From positions 1,178,001-1,242,000 of the forward strand of contig PQWQ01000001.1 of the NCBI GenBank assembly GCA_002943765.1: 64,000 nt of DNA. Reading direction: 5' to 3'. The notes below the pieces were generated by a model. The model saw only the letters and a list, made by a program, of their open reading frames with translations. It was not told where the DNA came from and ran no database searches. Within the stretch, counting starts at the first letter, position 1; every line of letters starts with the position of its first letter. Source of the stretch: Psoroptes ovis. Taxonomy: Eukaryota > Arthropoda > Arachnida > Sarcoptiformes > Psoroptidae. The position numbers were made by a program, and so were the translations under genes. Below, in pieces: positions 35,101-44,289 of this stretch.

Positions 35101-38100
35101 CTTTCATAATAATTAACATTCCAACGATTGTCGGTGTTATTAAGTCATTATATTCGAAGAATTTTTTCTGAAGATTTCCAATAAAATCGTTGAGCGATTG
35201 ATAATACATCAAACATTTTGTTATAACGGTTGCCATTTCATTTGACCGATCATCATCATTTATCATGATATTGTTTATCTCTTGAATTATACAATCAAAA
35301 TTATTCCAATCCAATATTTTGGTTTGAAATTTATTGAAATTTTTCACTAATTCATAATAATTTTCTGCAGATTTTCGATAAATTTGTGTCGAATTTTTCA
35401 ATTTTTGAATTTTATCATTCATATTTTTGAGATGCTCTTGCATATTTTGATCTATTTTATTTTCAAAACAATATTCTTCTGGTTGTTTTGTTGGATATAT
35501 GCACATTTGTCGAAATAATAATTTTTTAAGCAATAATTCATCATTAATCATTGAATGATTTTGTTCAAGATTGCTTAATTCAATTTTCATTCTTACAATT
35601 GGATCTATTGAATAATTTGGTTTTGAATAATTGAATAATGTAAAACCGATCAAGATTAAATCAAAATAATCGTAAAATTTTTCATTATTTTTGAATTTTT
35701 CTCTTTGATCATTGATAAATTGGAAATTTTCAAATTTTTCTTCAAGAATATTCTCATAAATGTTTGTAAGACGTTGAAAACTTTGAAATGTTTGATTTAG
35801 GTTCAATTTCACTGACAAATATTTTGATTTCAATAAATGTTCATAAATTTTTCTTTGTGATTTTTTTCTGTGAAATTCTTTGATTGTAATTTTTGGATTA
35901 TTCATATTTGTATTCGGATCGATAATTTGCTCATAAAAATAGATTATCGATAATGTTGGTATCAAATCAATTGTTATGTTTTGTTTCAATTTATCATTAA
36001 TTTTGAATTTATTTAAATTACATATTTCATATTGTAATAAGTTATGATGATCATTTTTGATTGATGAATAATGATCAATAAGATTTAAAATGTTTGATCG
36101 GTGATTGAAATTGATTAGAGCTATGGCAAGTAAATCAATATATTTTCTATCATTATTTTTATCTTCAACAAAATAATCCATATATTGCTCAAATTCATAC
36201 AATCTACCATTTATGAATGATTCGACTTTATGATGTTCATTGTTGATATTGATCAAACAATTTTCGGACGATTTTTGGTGTGAAATTTTTGGGTTGAAAT
36301 AGAAATCAATGCTTCCTATTGATGGTGATTCAAGACGATATTCTATTAATTTTCTCATTAATCGATAGTGATCGGAATGATTCGAAGGTTCAAATTTTAA
36401 ATGTAAATTTTTGCAAATTTTTTCACTGACAAATTCATATTTTTCAAAATCAAATCGTTTTATGTTGAAATATTTATTAACTTCATTGACATCCCTCATT
36501 AAATCGGTATTGAGATTTATTTTTTCAAAATAATTTTTTTCATTCAATAAAAACCACAATGGAAAAAACTTTTCATTCAAAAATTTCATTGCAGATTTAT
36601 TGTTATCAAAATTTTTTTGACGATCAGTAATGTAAACGAGAAAAATTTGATAAAAAAGTATGAAAATCTTATGATATTCAACAATTTCTTCATCGTTTGG
36701 CAAAAAATTATCCAAAAAATCATCGAAATGTTTCATTATTGAACTTAGAAAATTATTGATTGAATTAAGAATTTTTTTGAATTTTTGATTTAATGATGAG
36801 AAATTGAATTTCATATAATGGAATGATGATAATCGAAAATTTTTCAATTCGATCCATAATAAATTCAAATGAAAATTATTCAATTCTTTATTCCATTCAA
36901 TGTATTTTTGATGATCATTTTTGAACATTAATGAACACAAGATTTTATCTTCACGCATATCGATTGGCAATTGTTGTATTAATTTAAAATTGCTAGCAAA
37001 TGATTTTTCAAGTTTTGCGTATATTTTCGTATATCTATTCTGATATAAACGTAGAGAATCTGATCCTAGATATGATTTTTGTAATCTTATATTGAAATCA
37101 TATACGCTAGATCTTTCAATATATAGTCTCGATTTTAATGACCGATTTTCTGGCATGGTCTTGTGTTTGAAGTAATCGAATAAAATTTCATAATCATTAA
37201 TTACATAATAAAAGATTGGATCGCTGAAATAATTATTAAATTTCAATGTGCGCCATTCATATTGATACTTTTCAACATTATTACATCGATCGATGCTATC
37301 ATTATGCCCAATTAGTTGACTAGATAATAATTGATTTTCAATGTATTGAAAAAATTCTCTAGGATTTTTCGAATATTCATCAGGAATTGTATTGACATTA
37401 AATTCTTTGGAAATGTTTTCAAAATCATCATGATAGTCATTATTGTCAATCATGAAAATTTCCAATGCACGATTACGCATAGCAGATGACAATTCACCAT
37501 ATTTTGGATTCATAGTGAAAAAGAGACGAAATTCTGGATGTGATCGTATTATTTCGATTTGTCCATCATCATCGATTAATCCTTTTTCATTCAATATAAT
37601 TGATCCATTTGGTTCGAATAAACCATTGAAACGATCTAGAATTGCTGAATTTAGTAAATTGGCGTTTTCAATCAAAACCCAATCACCATTTTTTATTGAA
37701 CGTATCAATGATGAATCTCTCCATTGAAATTTACCATTTTGATGATGAAAATTTTTACATGAATCGGTGAATTTTTTTAATCGTTTTCGCAATGATATAC
37801 ATATATCATCATCATTGAATAGATTCAATAATTTTGATATCAATTCCACTATTGAATCAGTATCATTATCAATTTGATAAGTCTCAGTTGATAATTCATA
37901 AATGTAGTTGAAAAATTTTTTCCACAATTCATTTTCGGAAGAACTTTTGCCATCATTTTGAAATTTTCGAATACAATATTTTAATACATCATTTTTCAAT
38001 AATTTTAAATCATAATTCAAATCAATTTGTTCATATGAACCTAATAAATCGATTGTATCCATTTCTGTATTTGCATTGATAATGATTAATTTATGATTGA

Positions 38101-41100
38101 GAATATTGGCAATCAATTTGATCAAATAACTTTTACCAATACCATTATCGCCAATCAATATTGTTAGCCAATTCATTTTAATACAAATTAATATTGATTC
38201 AATTATTGATGCTTGATTTTTTAAACAATAATACATATGTTTATTATTCAATAGATTCATTGATGATCGTTCAACGATACCCAAGCCAAATTGAAACAAT
38301 GAATCATTAAGATAAAACATTATTGGACGTTCTTTATTTTGATCATCATTAAATTCTTCATCAAATATTTCTTGCATTTTTTGTCGATTCTCTATTGATG
38401 ACATTCTATTCATATAAATGATTGGAAAAAATGTTTCTAATTTGCCTTCGAATTCTATGATCAATTCAATCCATCTTATCAAATCACGAAGATTAAATTC
38501 ATTATTGAATTTATCACATATTTTGCGATTAATTTGCACGATTTTTTCAATGATTTCTGATGATATTTGGGGAAACATATTTATTAATATAAGTTGATAA
38601 TCATAATCATTAAGATTTTCAATGAAAACGATTGTAAAACGATTCAAAAATGATTTGGGTAATCGTTTTCGGCTATTGTCCATCGTAAATGGATTTTGTG
38701 TTGCAAATATTCTATTATTCGATCTATTCACATGAAATGTTTTGTTCAATTCGGCAATATATATTTCACCACGATGATCTAAACATGCATTTAATCCTTC
38801 CAATACTGTTTGTGATGCAAGATTCAGTTCGTCCAATAATATCCATGTTGGATGTTGATTTTTTAATGCTTTTAAAAATGGCCCATCATAAAATTTAAAT
38901 TTCAAGCCATTTTTATTATCATCATTATTTTCAACAGGCAAATCAGAACCAAACAAATCATTGATATCAGTTTGATCAGATAAATTTATTCTTATCAATT
39001 CAACATTACATAATGTTGATAATGCTTGTATTAATGATGTTTTACCAACACCAGGTGGTCCTTCCAATAAAATTGGTTTATGTAATTGTAATGCACGTAA
39101 TAATCTTATTGAATTATTTTTCACCGTTGGACTTTGCCAATAATAATTTTGTTTATTATTTTTGGTGATTAAAGGTTTTTCGAAAGAAAATTTACCAAAA
39201 GACCATTGACCATTATCGATGTCATTGGTTTCCGATCCATCGATCATTGAATTTTCAATATTAAAATGCGTTCGTAAATCATTTAGAAATTTATTACATT
39301 TCAAATCAATTTCATTACAGTCAATACGATTCGATTGTTTATTACTGATAATAAATGGATCGATGTAAATTAGGTAGCAGCCATTGACAAAAGAATCATA
39401 CAATTTCATAGATCGATTAGCATTATTTCCATTATTCACGGTCACATTTATAAATTCTATCCAACTTAAAATATCACGAATACTTATGATGAAATTTCGT
39501 TGATTACAATAATGTGAGATAATTGATTGTTGCCACCATTCAATGAAATTTCTGATCATTTTCGATAATAATTTTCTGGAATTATCATCAATATCAAGAT
39601 TTTGATATGAAATTAATTCAATATCATCATAATTATCATAATTTGGACACCAAATTTCAGTAAAACGATCCCGTAATGCCGGCGATAATTCTTTTTTGCC
39701 AAAATCACCGCCAGGATTCATTGTGGCAAATAAACGAAATGTATCATTAGCTTTAATTTTTTCAAATGTATCTTCATTTCGTTCAGCTAAGAAAATTGTA
39801 CGTTCTAATTCTAGCACCGAATTTAAACGTTCTAATACTGAATCATCAGCTAATGATATTTCATCTATTAGAAAATAATCACCATTTTTCATTGCTTCAA
39901 TTAATGGTCCATCAATCCATTCAAAAAGACAATCAACATTTTTTTGTTGTTGATGATTATCATTGCGATAAGGTCGTAAACATCCGAGAAAATCCGAACT
40001 TTCAGTATTCATATGACAATTGATTATTTTCAGTGATTTTTCATTTTTTTCAGCAAAATATTGACATATTGTAGTTTTACCACAACCAGTTTCACCAATT
40101 AATAATATTGGCTCTTGAAATTTTATTGCCTCCGTTAATAATCGATGTAGACGACGATATGGTTTCGTCCATACAATTTTATTATTATTGATAATTTTCG
40201 ATTCATTAAATTCATCATTTTCATCATAATATAAATGTTCAATATCGATTTGACATCGAAAAACTGATTCAATTATATTTTTAATGATCAAAACATCATC
40301 ATTACGACGTATTCGACCAGCTAATAACATAAAGCCTTGATTAGCTAAGAATTGATTCCAATCAAAAAATTTAACATTTTCATCCAAATAATATTTCGAA
40401 AACTTTGCATAACGATTACCCCAGCGAAATAAATCACGTAATGTAATTAAACCATTTTTGCCGGCAAATATATCTGATTTAGTTCGACATTTTTGCAATT
40501 GTGTCAAAACAGATAACATACGTTTTGAATATGATAATGGCATTTGGCATTTTTTATATAAAATTATCTCCAATTCGCTTACAGGAATTTCATTGAAATT
40601 TAATTCAATAAAACGATTACGAAATGCACGCGATAATTGTTTACGACCAGCATATTTACCAGGTGGATTTTGTGTGGCAAACAATATAAAACGTGGATGT
40701 GCTCGAATCAATTCTTGTGTTTCAACAATAAAATATTCACGATTTTCATCTAAAACACGATTCAATGCTTCCAATATTTCGGTCGATGCTAAATTCAATT
40801 CATCCAATATGATCCAATGTCCATTTTTCATTGCTTCAATTAAAATTCCATTTTTGAATAATATTTTTCCATCATTTTGTGAACAATAATTTCCAACATA
40901 TTCTTCTAAATCTGTATGTTCATGATTATTTATTCGATGGCAAACATTTCCAGTTGCTTTGGCTAACCATTGTATCAAACTTGTTTTGCCAACAGATGTT
41001 TCACCTTGCAATAAAATTGGATATGTACGTCCGGCAGATATAATACGACAAATATCTTTCAAGTTTTTGATTACAGTATCAGTTAGGATATAATTTTCAT

Positions 41101-44041
41101 CAATAAATGGTTCATTTGGCCCTTTAATGATTGGATAATTTTCAATAATCACATAATTTTTTGTTGGAAATAATTTTTGTAAATTTTTTTCCTGATTTTT
41201 AAGAAAATTCTCTCTATTATTGATATTGATTATTTTTTCAATACGTTTTTGCACAATTAAATATGATTGCTGATCTAAATTCGATAAAAATGCCAATGAA
41301 AATCCTTCTAATATTGAACGTTGTATAGATTTGAATGGATTCGATTTAATCACATATAATGCACGACATAAATTGCGTAAACTAAATATTGGTCGATTAC
41401 CATTCATATCTTTGATTAATCCAATATTAATCTGTGTATCTTGTTTAATATTTTGATAGAATTCAACTATTGATTCAATCGTTTTTGTATCAATTAAATT
41501 TTCAACATATACTCTTACTAATGTACGTAATTGTTGACGATCATTGAATTCTTCGATGAAAAATTCAGTAAATCTATTACGCAATTTTGTTGGCAATTCT
41601 TTTTTACCAACATCAGTTGCCGGATTCATACAGGCGAATAGACGAAAATTTTTATGTACTTTGATGAATTGATTATCATTAGATTTTTCAAATAACATTA
41701 ATGTTTCGTCATTTTCCATGAACGATAATAAACATTCTAATGTCTCATTTTCGGCTAAATTTAATTCATCTAATAATATCCATTGGCCGTCTCGTATTGC
41801 TTCAGTTAATATTCCATCAATAAAATTGAATGTTAATCGATTTTGATCATTATTATCATTCATGATCGAATTAAAATTTTTTAATTCATCTTTCAATTTC
41901 AACCATTTATCACGAAGCTCATTGTCAATTCCATTATCACTATTTTCTAATTTTTTCAACGCTTTTTCACTTACATGAAGCATTATTTGTATTAATACAT
42001 CTAAATCTTGTTTTTGATAGATTGAATCAAATTTCTTAAGGAATTTTTCATTTTTCTGAGCTTCAAATGTTTGTTCAAACATAGTACAATAATCATTTTT
42101 AACCATTTTAATTATTTGTTTATAGTCTACTGGCTTGTAACCACCAAATAATTCTTGACTATTACTTTGTTGATTCATATTTATAATATTCAAGTTTTTG
42201 CCACAAATGTTGGCTAAATATTGTACACAATATGTTTTACCTATGCCAGTTTCACCACAAAGAAGTATATGTTCACGATTTGATATTGATACAAATAATC
42301 TTTCGAGCAATTGTGTTGTATTAAGAGTATAAGCAAAATTAAAAAGATTTTGAGAAAATTTAGTATCAATCATCATCATTTGTCTGCCAATTGTTAATCG
42401 ACTATCATCTTTGATTATTTTAGGGTTACGTTGATTCAATAAATTTTGGCATTCGTTTTTTGAAAGATTAAAATAAGTACCGATTTCTTCGATAATTTTT
42501 TGACGATTAATCGTTGAAGGAATGAACATAAGAAAACAATCAATACAATCTAGAAATGCATAATTCATTAGATCTGGTTCATTTGAAATGTTGGTGAATT
42601 GATATTTTGATAAACGATTGCACCATTTCAATAAATCACGAAAACTAATCGTACGTTTTGACTTAATTTCTGTATGAAATTTGTTGACATTATCAAAAAT
42701 ATTTATTATTCTTGATTGTAATAATTTAAGATTTGGCCATTTTTTATCGATAATATTCAACATTTGTTCGCTTGTCAAATTTTCTAAACGAATTTTATAA
42801 CAAATTCTTTCGAGCATATTAAAATTTATACTTTTTATTGTTGATTCATTTTTGCTTGATGTTTGGGTGAAAAATATACGGAATTGATTATGAAATTTTG
42901 TAATTTTTGATTCATAGCCAACAATGTCAGCTGTTGAATTTTTAGCTTCAATAATTGAAATTATAGATGATATCAATTCTGATGATGCTGAATCAATGTC
43001 TTCGAATATTATCCAATTACCTTCACAAATTGATTTCAATAATGGGCCATAATTGAAAACAAATTCACCAGGTACATCGGTTGTGATATAAGAACCAAGT
43101 AAATATTTCATATCGATTTGCTCACTAATTTGAATCGTCATTATTGATGGTGGATCATAACGTCTAACTAATGTAGCTAAACGTTTGATTAATGTTGACT
43201 TACCAGATGACATTGGTCCTTCAATCAATATTGGTCGGTTCAATGATACACCTAATGCAATTGATTTTAAATATTTTTTAAATGTTTCACATGATACATA
43301 ATCATCATATATGTTGATATTTTTTGATGCTGATTGTTGACAAATCGGAAGCAAAATGCCTTGAACACAAATTAAATTTTCTGAAAAATCTTCATCACAA
43401 ATCAAATTTTCATCATCACAATCATCATGATATTCAATAGTTTGATTAACTAAATATAATTTTCTTGGTTTAGTCAATTCATATAACGTAGTACAATGAT
43501 TATCGTAGTTGGTTAAAGAATTCGTTAATTTTGAGCGAATTCTTTTCACCATTCTTTCTTTATGACTGCTGGATTGACATGAGTAATCAACAATGAATGA
43601 CCACTGAAAATTTTTGAAAAAATACTCATAATCATATGACAATAGTATTAAGCATGATTCAAAAAATTCAGTCATTAAATAGTAATCATTTTTTGTCTCA
43701 TTCAATAGATCATTTGCATCGAATAAATGATCATTGAAACATTCATATGCAAAATCTGTGACAATAGCATAAGAACCGATTAAACGATTTATGACAAGGA
43801 ATAACGATAATTTCGATTCTTTTCGTAATCGGTACAACAATTCCAACAATATTGGCGAAAAATATTCGGCAATAGTTTTGGTAAATGATTTATCACATAA
43901 ACAATTTACTAAATGATCCATTAATTGATTGAATGAACATTTTTCTTGGAAAACCAAACGGTAAAGTTTTAGAATATTTTGATTCGGTCGATGATTTTCA
44001 TACAATTTTTTGACACATTTATTGATCATGAAACCACCCAT
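29177..44041 (-). CDS. MDN1: Midasin (Mdn1/Rea1), giant AAA ATPase of 60S ribosome assembly
   Basis: Dynein-like nuclear ATPase that pulls assembly factors (the UBL-containing Rsa4/NLE1 and Ytm1/WDR12) off pre-60S particles. One uninterrupted ORF of 4,954 residues (yeast 4,910, human 5,596). Six AAA modules follow the N-terminal region, with P-loops GPMSSGKST (~277), GETGIGKT (~597), GETSVGKT (~1015), GETGCGKT (~1318), GPPGVGKT (~1664) and GDNGIGKS (~1965). Walker B motifs are LLDELNLA or close variants. A long helical linker (~2200-4050) comes next, then an Asp/Glu/Asn/Gln-rich hinge (~4060-4660). The C-terminal MIDAS domain has KSGKRLNMRKVIAYIASQFR and the metal-binding DDSLSMS (~4750). All ATPase and MIDAS residues I checked are present. 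No intron was found. Confidence 0.97.
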   Translation of the reverse strand: MGGFMINKCVKKLYENHRPNQNILKLYRLVFQEKCSFNQLMDHLVNCLCDKSFTKTIAEYFSPILLELLYRLRKESKLSLFLVINRLIGSYAIVTDFAYECFNDHLFDANDLLNETKNDYYLMTEFFESCLILLSYDYEYFFKNFQWSFIVDYSCQSSSHKERMVKRIRSKLTNSLTNYDNHCTTLYELTKPRKLYLVNQTIEYHDDCDDENLICDEDFSENLICVQGILLPICQQSASKNINIYDDYVSCETFKKYLKSIALGVSLNRPILIEGPMSSGKSTLIKRLATLVRRYDPPSIMTIQISEQIDMKYLLGSYITTDVPGEFVFNYGPLLKSICEGNWIIFEDIDSASSELISSIISIIEAKNSTADIVGYESKITKFHNQFRIFFTQTSSKNESTIKSINFNMLERICYKIRLENLTSEQMLNIIDKKWPNLKLLQSRIINIFDNVNKFHTEIKSKRTISFRDLLKWCNRLSKYQFTNISNEPDLMNYAFLDCIDCFLMFIPSTINRQKIIEEIGTYFNLSKNECQNLLNQRNPKIIKDDSRLTIGRQMMMIDTKFSQNLFNFAYTLNTTQLLERLFVSISNREHILLCGETGIGKTYCVQYLANICGKNLNIINMNQQSNSQELFGGYKPVDYKQIIKMVKNDYCTMFEQTFEAQKNEKFLKKFDSIYQKQDLDVLIQIMLHVSEKALKKLENSDNGIDNELRDKWLKLKDELKNFNSIMNDNNDQNRLTFNFIDGILTEAIRDGQWILLDELNLAENETLECLLSFMENDETLMLFEKSNDNQFIKVHKNFRLFACMNPATDVGKKELPTKLRNRFTEFFIEEFNDRQQLRTLVRVYVENLIDTKTIESIVEFYQNIKQDTQINIGLIKDMNGNRPIFSLRNLCRALYVIKSNPFKSIQRSILEGFSLAFLSNLDQQSYLIVQKRIEKIININNRENFLKNQEKNLQKLFPTKNYVIIENYPIIKGPNEPFIDENYILTDTVIKNLKDICRIISAGRTYPILLQGETSVGKTSLIQWLAKATGNVCHRINNHEHTDLEEYVGNYCSQNDGKILFKNGILIEAMKNGHWIILDELNLASTEILEALNRVLDENREYFIVETQELIRAHPRFILFATQNPPGKYAGRKQLSRAFRNRFIELNFNEIPVSELEIILYKKCQMPLSYSKRMLSVLTQLQKCRTKSDIFAGKNGLITLRDLFRWGNRYAKFSKYYLDENVKFFDWNQFLANQGFMLLAGRIRRNDDVLIIKNIIESVFRCQIDIEHLYYDENDEFNESKIINNNKIVWTKPYRRLHRLLTEAIKFQEPILLIGETGCGKTTICQYFAEKNEKSLKIINCHMNTESSDFLGCLRPYRNDNHQQQKNVDCLFEWIDGPLIEAMKNGDYFLIDEISLADDSVLERLNSVLELERTIFLAERNEDTFEKIKANDTFRLFATMNPGGDFGKKELSPALRDRFTEIWCPNYDNYDDIELISYQNLDIDDNSRKLLSKMIRNFIEWWQQSIISHYCNQRNFIISIRDILSWIEFINVTVNNGNNANRSMKLYDSFVNGCYLIYIDPFIISNKQSNRIDCNEIDLKCNKFLNDLRTHFNIENSMIDGSETNDIDNGQWSFGKFSFEKPLITKNNKQNYYWQSPTVKNNSIRLLRALQLHKPILLEGPPGVGKTSLIQALSTLCNVELIRINLSDQTDINDLFGSDLPVENNDDNKNGLKFKFYDGPFLKALKNQHPTWILLDELNLASQTVLEGLNACLDHRGEIYIAELNKTFHVNRSNNRIFATQNPFTMDNSRKRLPKSFLNRFTIVFIENLNDYDYQLILINMFPQISSEIIEKIVQINRKICDKFNNEFNLRDLIRWIELIIEFEGKLETFFPIIYMNRMSSIENRQKMQEIFDEEFNDDQNKERPIMFYLNDSLFQFGLGIVERSSMNLLNNKHMYYCLKNQASIIESILICIKMNWLTILIGDNGIGKSYLIKLIANILNHKLIIINANTEMDTIDLLGSYEQIDLNYDLKLLKNDVLKYCIRKFQNDGKSSSENELWKKFFNYIYELSTETYQIDNDTDSIVELISKLLNLFNDDDICISLRKRLKKFTDSCKNFHHQNGKFQWRDSSLIRSIKNGDWVLIENANLLNSAILDRFNGLFEPNGSIILNEKGLIDDDGQIEIIRSHPEFRLFFTMNPKYGELSSAMRNRALEIFMIDNNDYHDDFENISKEFNVNTIPDEYSKNPREFFQYIENQLLSSQLIGHNDSIDRCNNVEKYQYEWRTLKFNNYFSDPIFYYVINDYEILFDYFKHKTMPENRSLKSRLYIERSSVYDFNIRLQKSYLGSDSLRLYQNRYTKIYAKLEKSFASNFKLIQQLPIDMREDKILCSLMFKNDHQKYIEWNKELNNFHLNLLWIELKNFRLSSFHYMKFNFSSLNQKFKKILNSINNFLSSIMKHFDDFLDNFLPNDEEIVEYHKIFILFYQIFLVYITDRQKNFDNNKSAMKFLNEKFFPLWFLLNEKNYFEKINLNTDLMRDVNEVNKYFNIKRFDFEKYEFVSEKICKNLHLKFEPSNHSDHYRLMRKLIEYRLESPSIGSIDFYFNPKISHQKSSENCLININNEHHKVESFINGRLYEFEQYMDYFVEDKNNDRKYIDLLAIALINFNHRSNILNLIDHYSSIKNDHHNLLQYEICNLNKFKINDKLKQNITIDLIPTLSIIYFYEQIIDPNTNMNNPKITIKEFHRKKSQRKIYEHLLKSKYLSVKLNLNQTFQSFQRLTNIYENILEEKFENFQFINDQREKFKNNEKFYDYFDLILIGFTLFNYSKPNYSIDPIVRMKIELSNLEQNHSMINDELLLKKLLFRQMCIYPTKQPEEYCFENKIDQNMQEHLKNMNDKIQKLKNSTQIYRKSAENYYELVKNFNKFQTKILDWNNFDCIIQEINNIMINDDDRSNEMATVITKCLMYYQSLNDFIGNLQKKFFEYNDLITPTIVGMLIIMKGLQLLIFKLQSELHTNLLSSITKSMNIFEIFTKYLSTNLPTEICAKIADENHINQLSSYYKRLNLDRNFLMKNLLQMILFEMKNSLYLNEQCKIRIQQQTKIFSIILNIFIEKFKKIEQENVRDEIRKNALYHIKLDDEQHEKENDKIINELFLTYENEYNEFLPDNSLNNQQESDKQIEINNGINDTLLLFIANLHIDMIELSENNSLNQSKFFQSNFVYSYLIRYKIILNIVSKTFGILDYQLQTNENIEQNLIDGHVLYSKFCDSNVDENENNNVEIQIEKCFKILESLRLKIENELLRKFNDNPILLKLLKIIEHIYNIDYNKGSNNSSSSTILMCLAIGLELILKTSEEWQVIAHKKISLNDHLNQLTELLIDWKKIEINYWLNCLQAISDKIIDKDLINYWLRFYLIIDDFFINNNNNDTEIEDNVKQFVNSMKIFIENSTIGQFEIRMKLMKIFRMHIEYNLLKAGENKEKIFETLCLALKNVYNFYYQFSDKINEQTMAQKLKIENELKDYIKIFKWNPNNFWSLKQLLVKSKKQLFNILKKYQQYLSQPVKSMFVSDKSLIKQQQQKHHSHRSWNDNLMKIMNLKNDYIDDSKWQKYNKKVFILMKQIHSKNQNTTIENLEKFSQYNSMIIENIEKYSVENLTEINDKLKMKKQLAQLQQQKRRKLYELFEKFNIEYGLKYRKGLNRYENGFNLIDTIYYTQPLSSIKYANDHPIAEIIESCNDYYYKNLSIYTSFVENIVKPNKQLTIDMIDRIKGFNVHLLIIVNRNRKILLQKIEKYNQIQEYLNKLENNIENDTDDDDQNILMAIKMNDFKSLLNEIETLLLKFQAFIIRLRLLMSSFDISDDFIDGIIENNRKILKQIQSYNENLLFVTKFKFELFFENVINEFKKRYELLIDKMNEKEVHEKFLQINMTEFQYFENQIKSIEIEYQKQLSTSSRSLATSNDCKNHENLLKNILFSIENLYKFSIDSNDKQQTDELTFIEQLDRNCEILNLFNSQRISRLIEKFFRDLDDITYQISSIKQLKILAIFMKKYQNLYQYFLHLSLISLKISSKLSYIFMSLSNELLMNGFCLPSNLSEDDLNDCDNKDSNKNEQEKNIDNAGFGDGNLSSNAKDVSDRLDCQDQLDDLKNDTNDGNDDNNAEQQEQNKNEDNGIEMDDNFSGNEYGPDNDNERENNESDNNENDDEDLQDLDDEFGQVENNEQILDEKLWNDEEDDKNDDVGDDENKDGNANEDNEQITGGKEDYRAKKVANTDNDELKSQKNDANNNIEDDNNEDDNIDDNLDEQKQINENDYQDNDIDTNTNKKEELDEMILPDDMQIDMDNDNDDEDIDDHDDDGQENMDTSDINDDDNDVNSNKEIENDNDNNDDDDNEIEKDEQCENNNDISQKDDQQIDDDQTLAANSAIPNQQQTNDTEFPNYDEKINNTDNNEQNNQSNQENVDDSKSNQSLSKNDGHNDENLININDDNDAQDNEQNDEQKFSMLKKKKNRCLANEDDHEPERQIKKLKITNDSNEKRNKIDKTESMESQANLYRHVEEKRYADNLAYDIDYGQQEQQQQNNENDEKPLERGVNFNEDDNNNNNNNNDLDNIDKTNNQKSSSRNENNEMKNENNTLDDEEMIIDGEFIQTMNVSNRPESTFRTNVDDDQTKFMEIDEEKSAPIDDTMALLSSESDYDDTLLKESEKRIEPLLYELCNQLMLVLEPTKRSKYKGDFKSGKRLNMRKVIAYIASQFRKDKIWLRRIKPNKRHYQILIAIDDSLSMSDNQSRMMAFDSLILLAKSLSIIESGLLSVISFGNDTRVLHPFGDPFTDQTVMNIFKKLQFDQTATKTNEMLKCSFSMFSEAKQLSSISSATSFHQLLLIVSDGRGIFSEGEMNIRSSIMRLKELGVFIVYIIIDNPANKNSILDIQTPIFDKNDNSMKIESYISQFPFPYYVILKDVQSLPMILGDALRQWLELIAYNV
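30050..31850 (-). other. Acidic trinucleotide-repeat-like hinge of midasin
   Basis: About 600 codons coding mainly Asp, Glu, Asn and Gln, made of GAT/GAA/AAT/CAA codons; on the plus strand it reads as long imperfect ATC/ATT/TTC runs. The acidic D/E-rich hinge is a normal midasin feature. Open frames on the other strand or frames here (for example 30929-31126, 31499-31693) are by-products of the repeat composition. Confidence 0.85.
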
Positions 44042-44289
44042 TTTTAATCATGAAACATTTGAAACAAATTAATTTAAAATATTTAGAAAATTCAAACGAA
44101 AAAAAAAAATCGAATGCTAATATTTTGCAGAAAATCGAAAACAACAGCACGTGAATTCGTTATGAATTGACAAATTTATACAATGCAAGTATATTTGCCT
44201 TTAATTTTTCTCTTCAAAAAATTAAATAAATTACAAAAAACAAATTCTTAGTAAATATGAATCAAATCATATTAATTTGATCAATCAAA
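44042..44289. promoter_or_regulatory. MDN1 upstream / SLC35A3 3' gap
   Basis: 248 bases between two genes on the same (minus) strand; must hold the SLC35A3 poly(A) site and the MDN1 promoter. No motif recognised. Confidence 0.35.
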
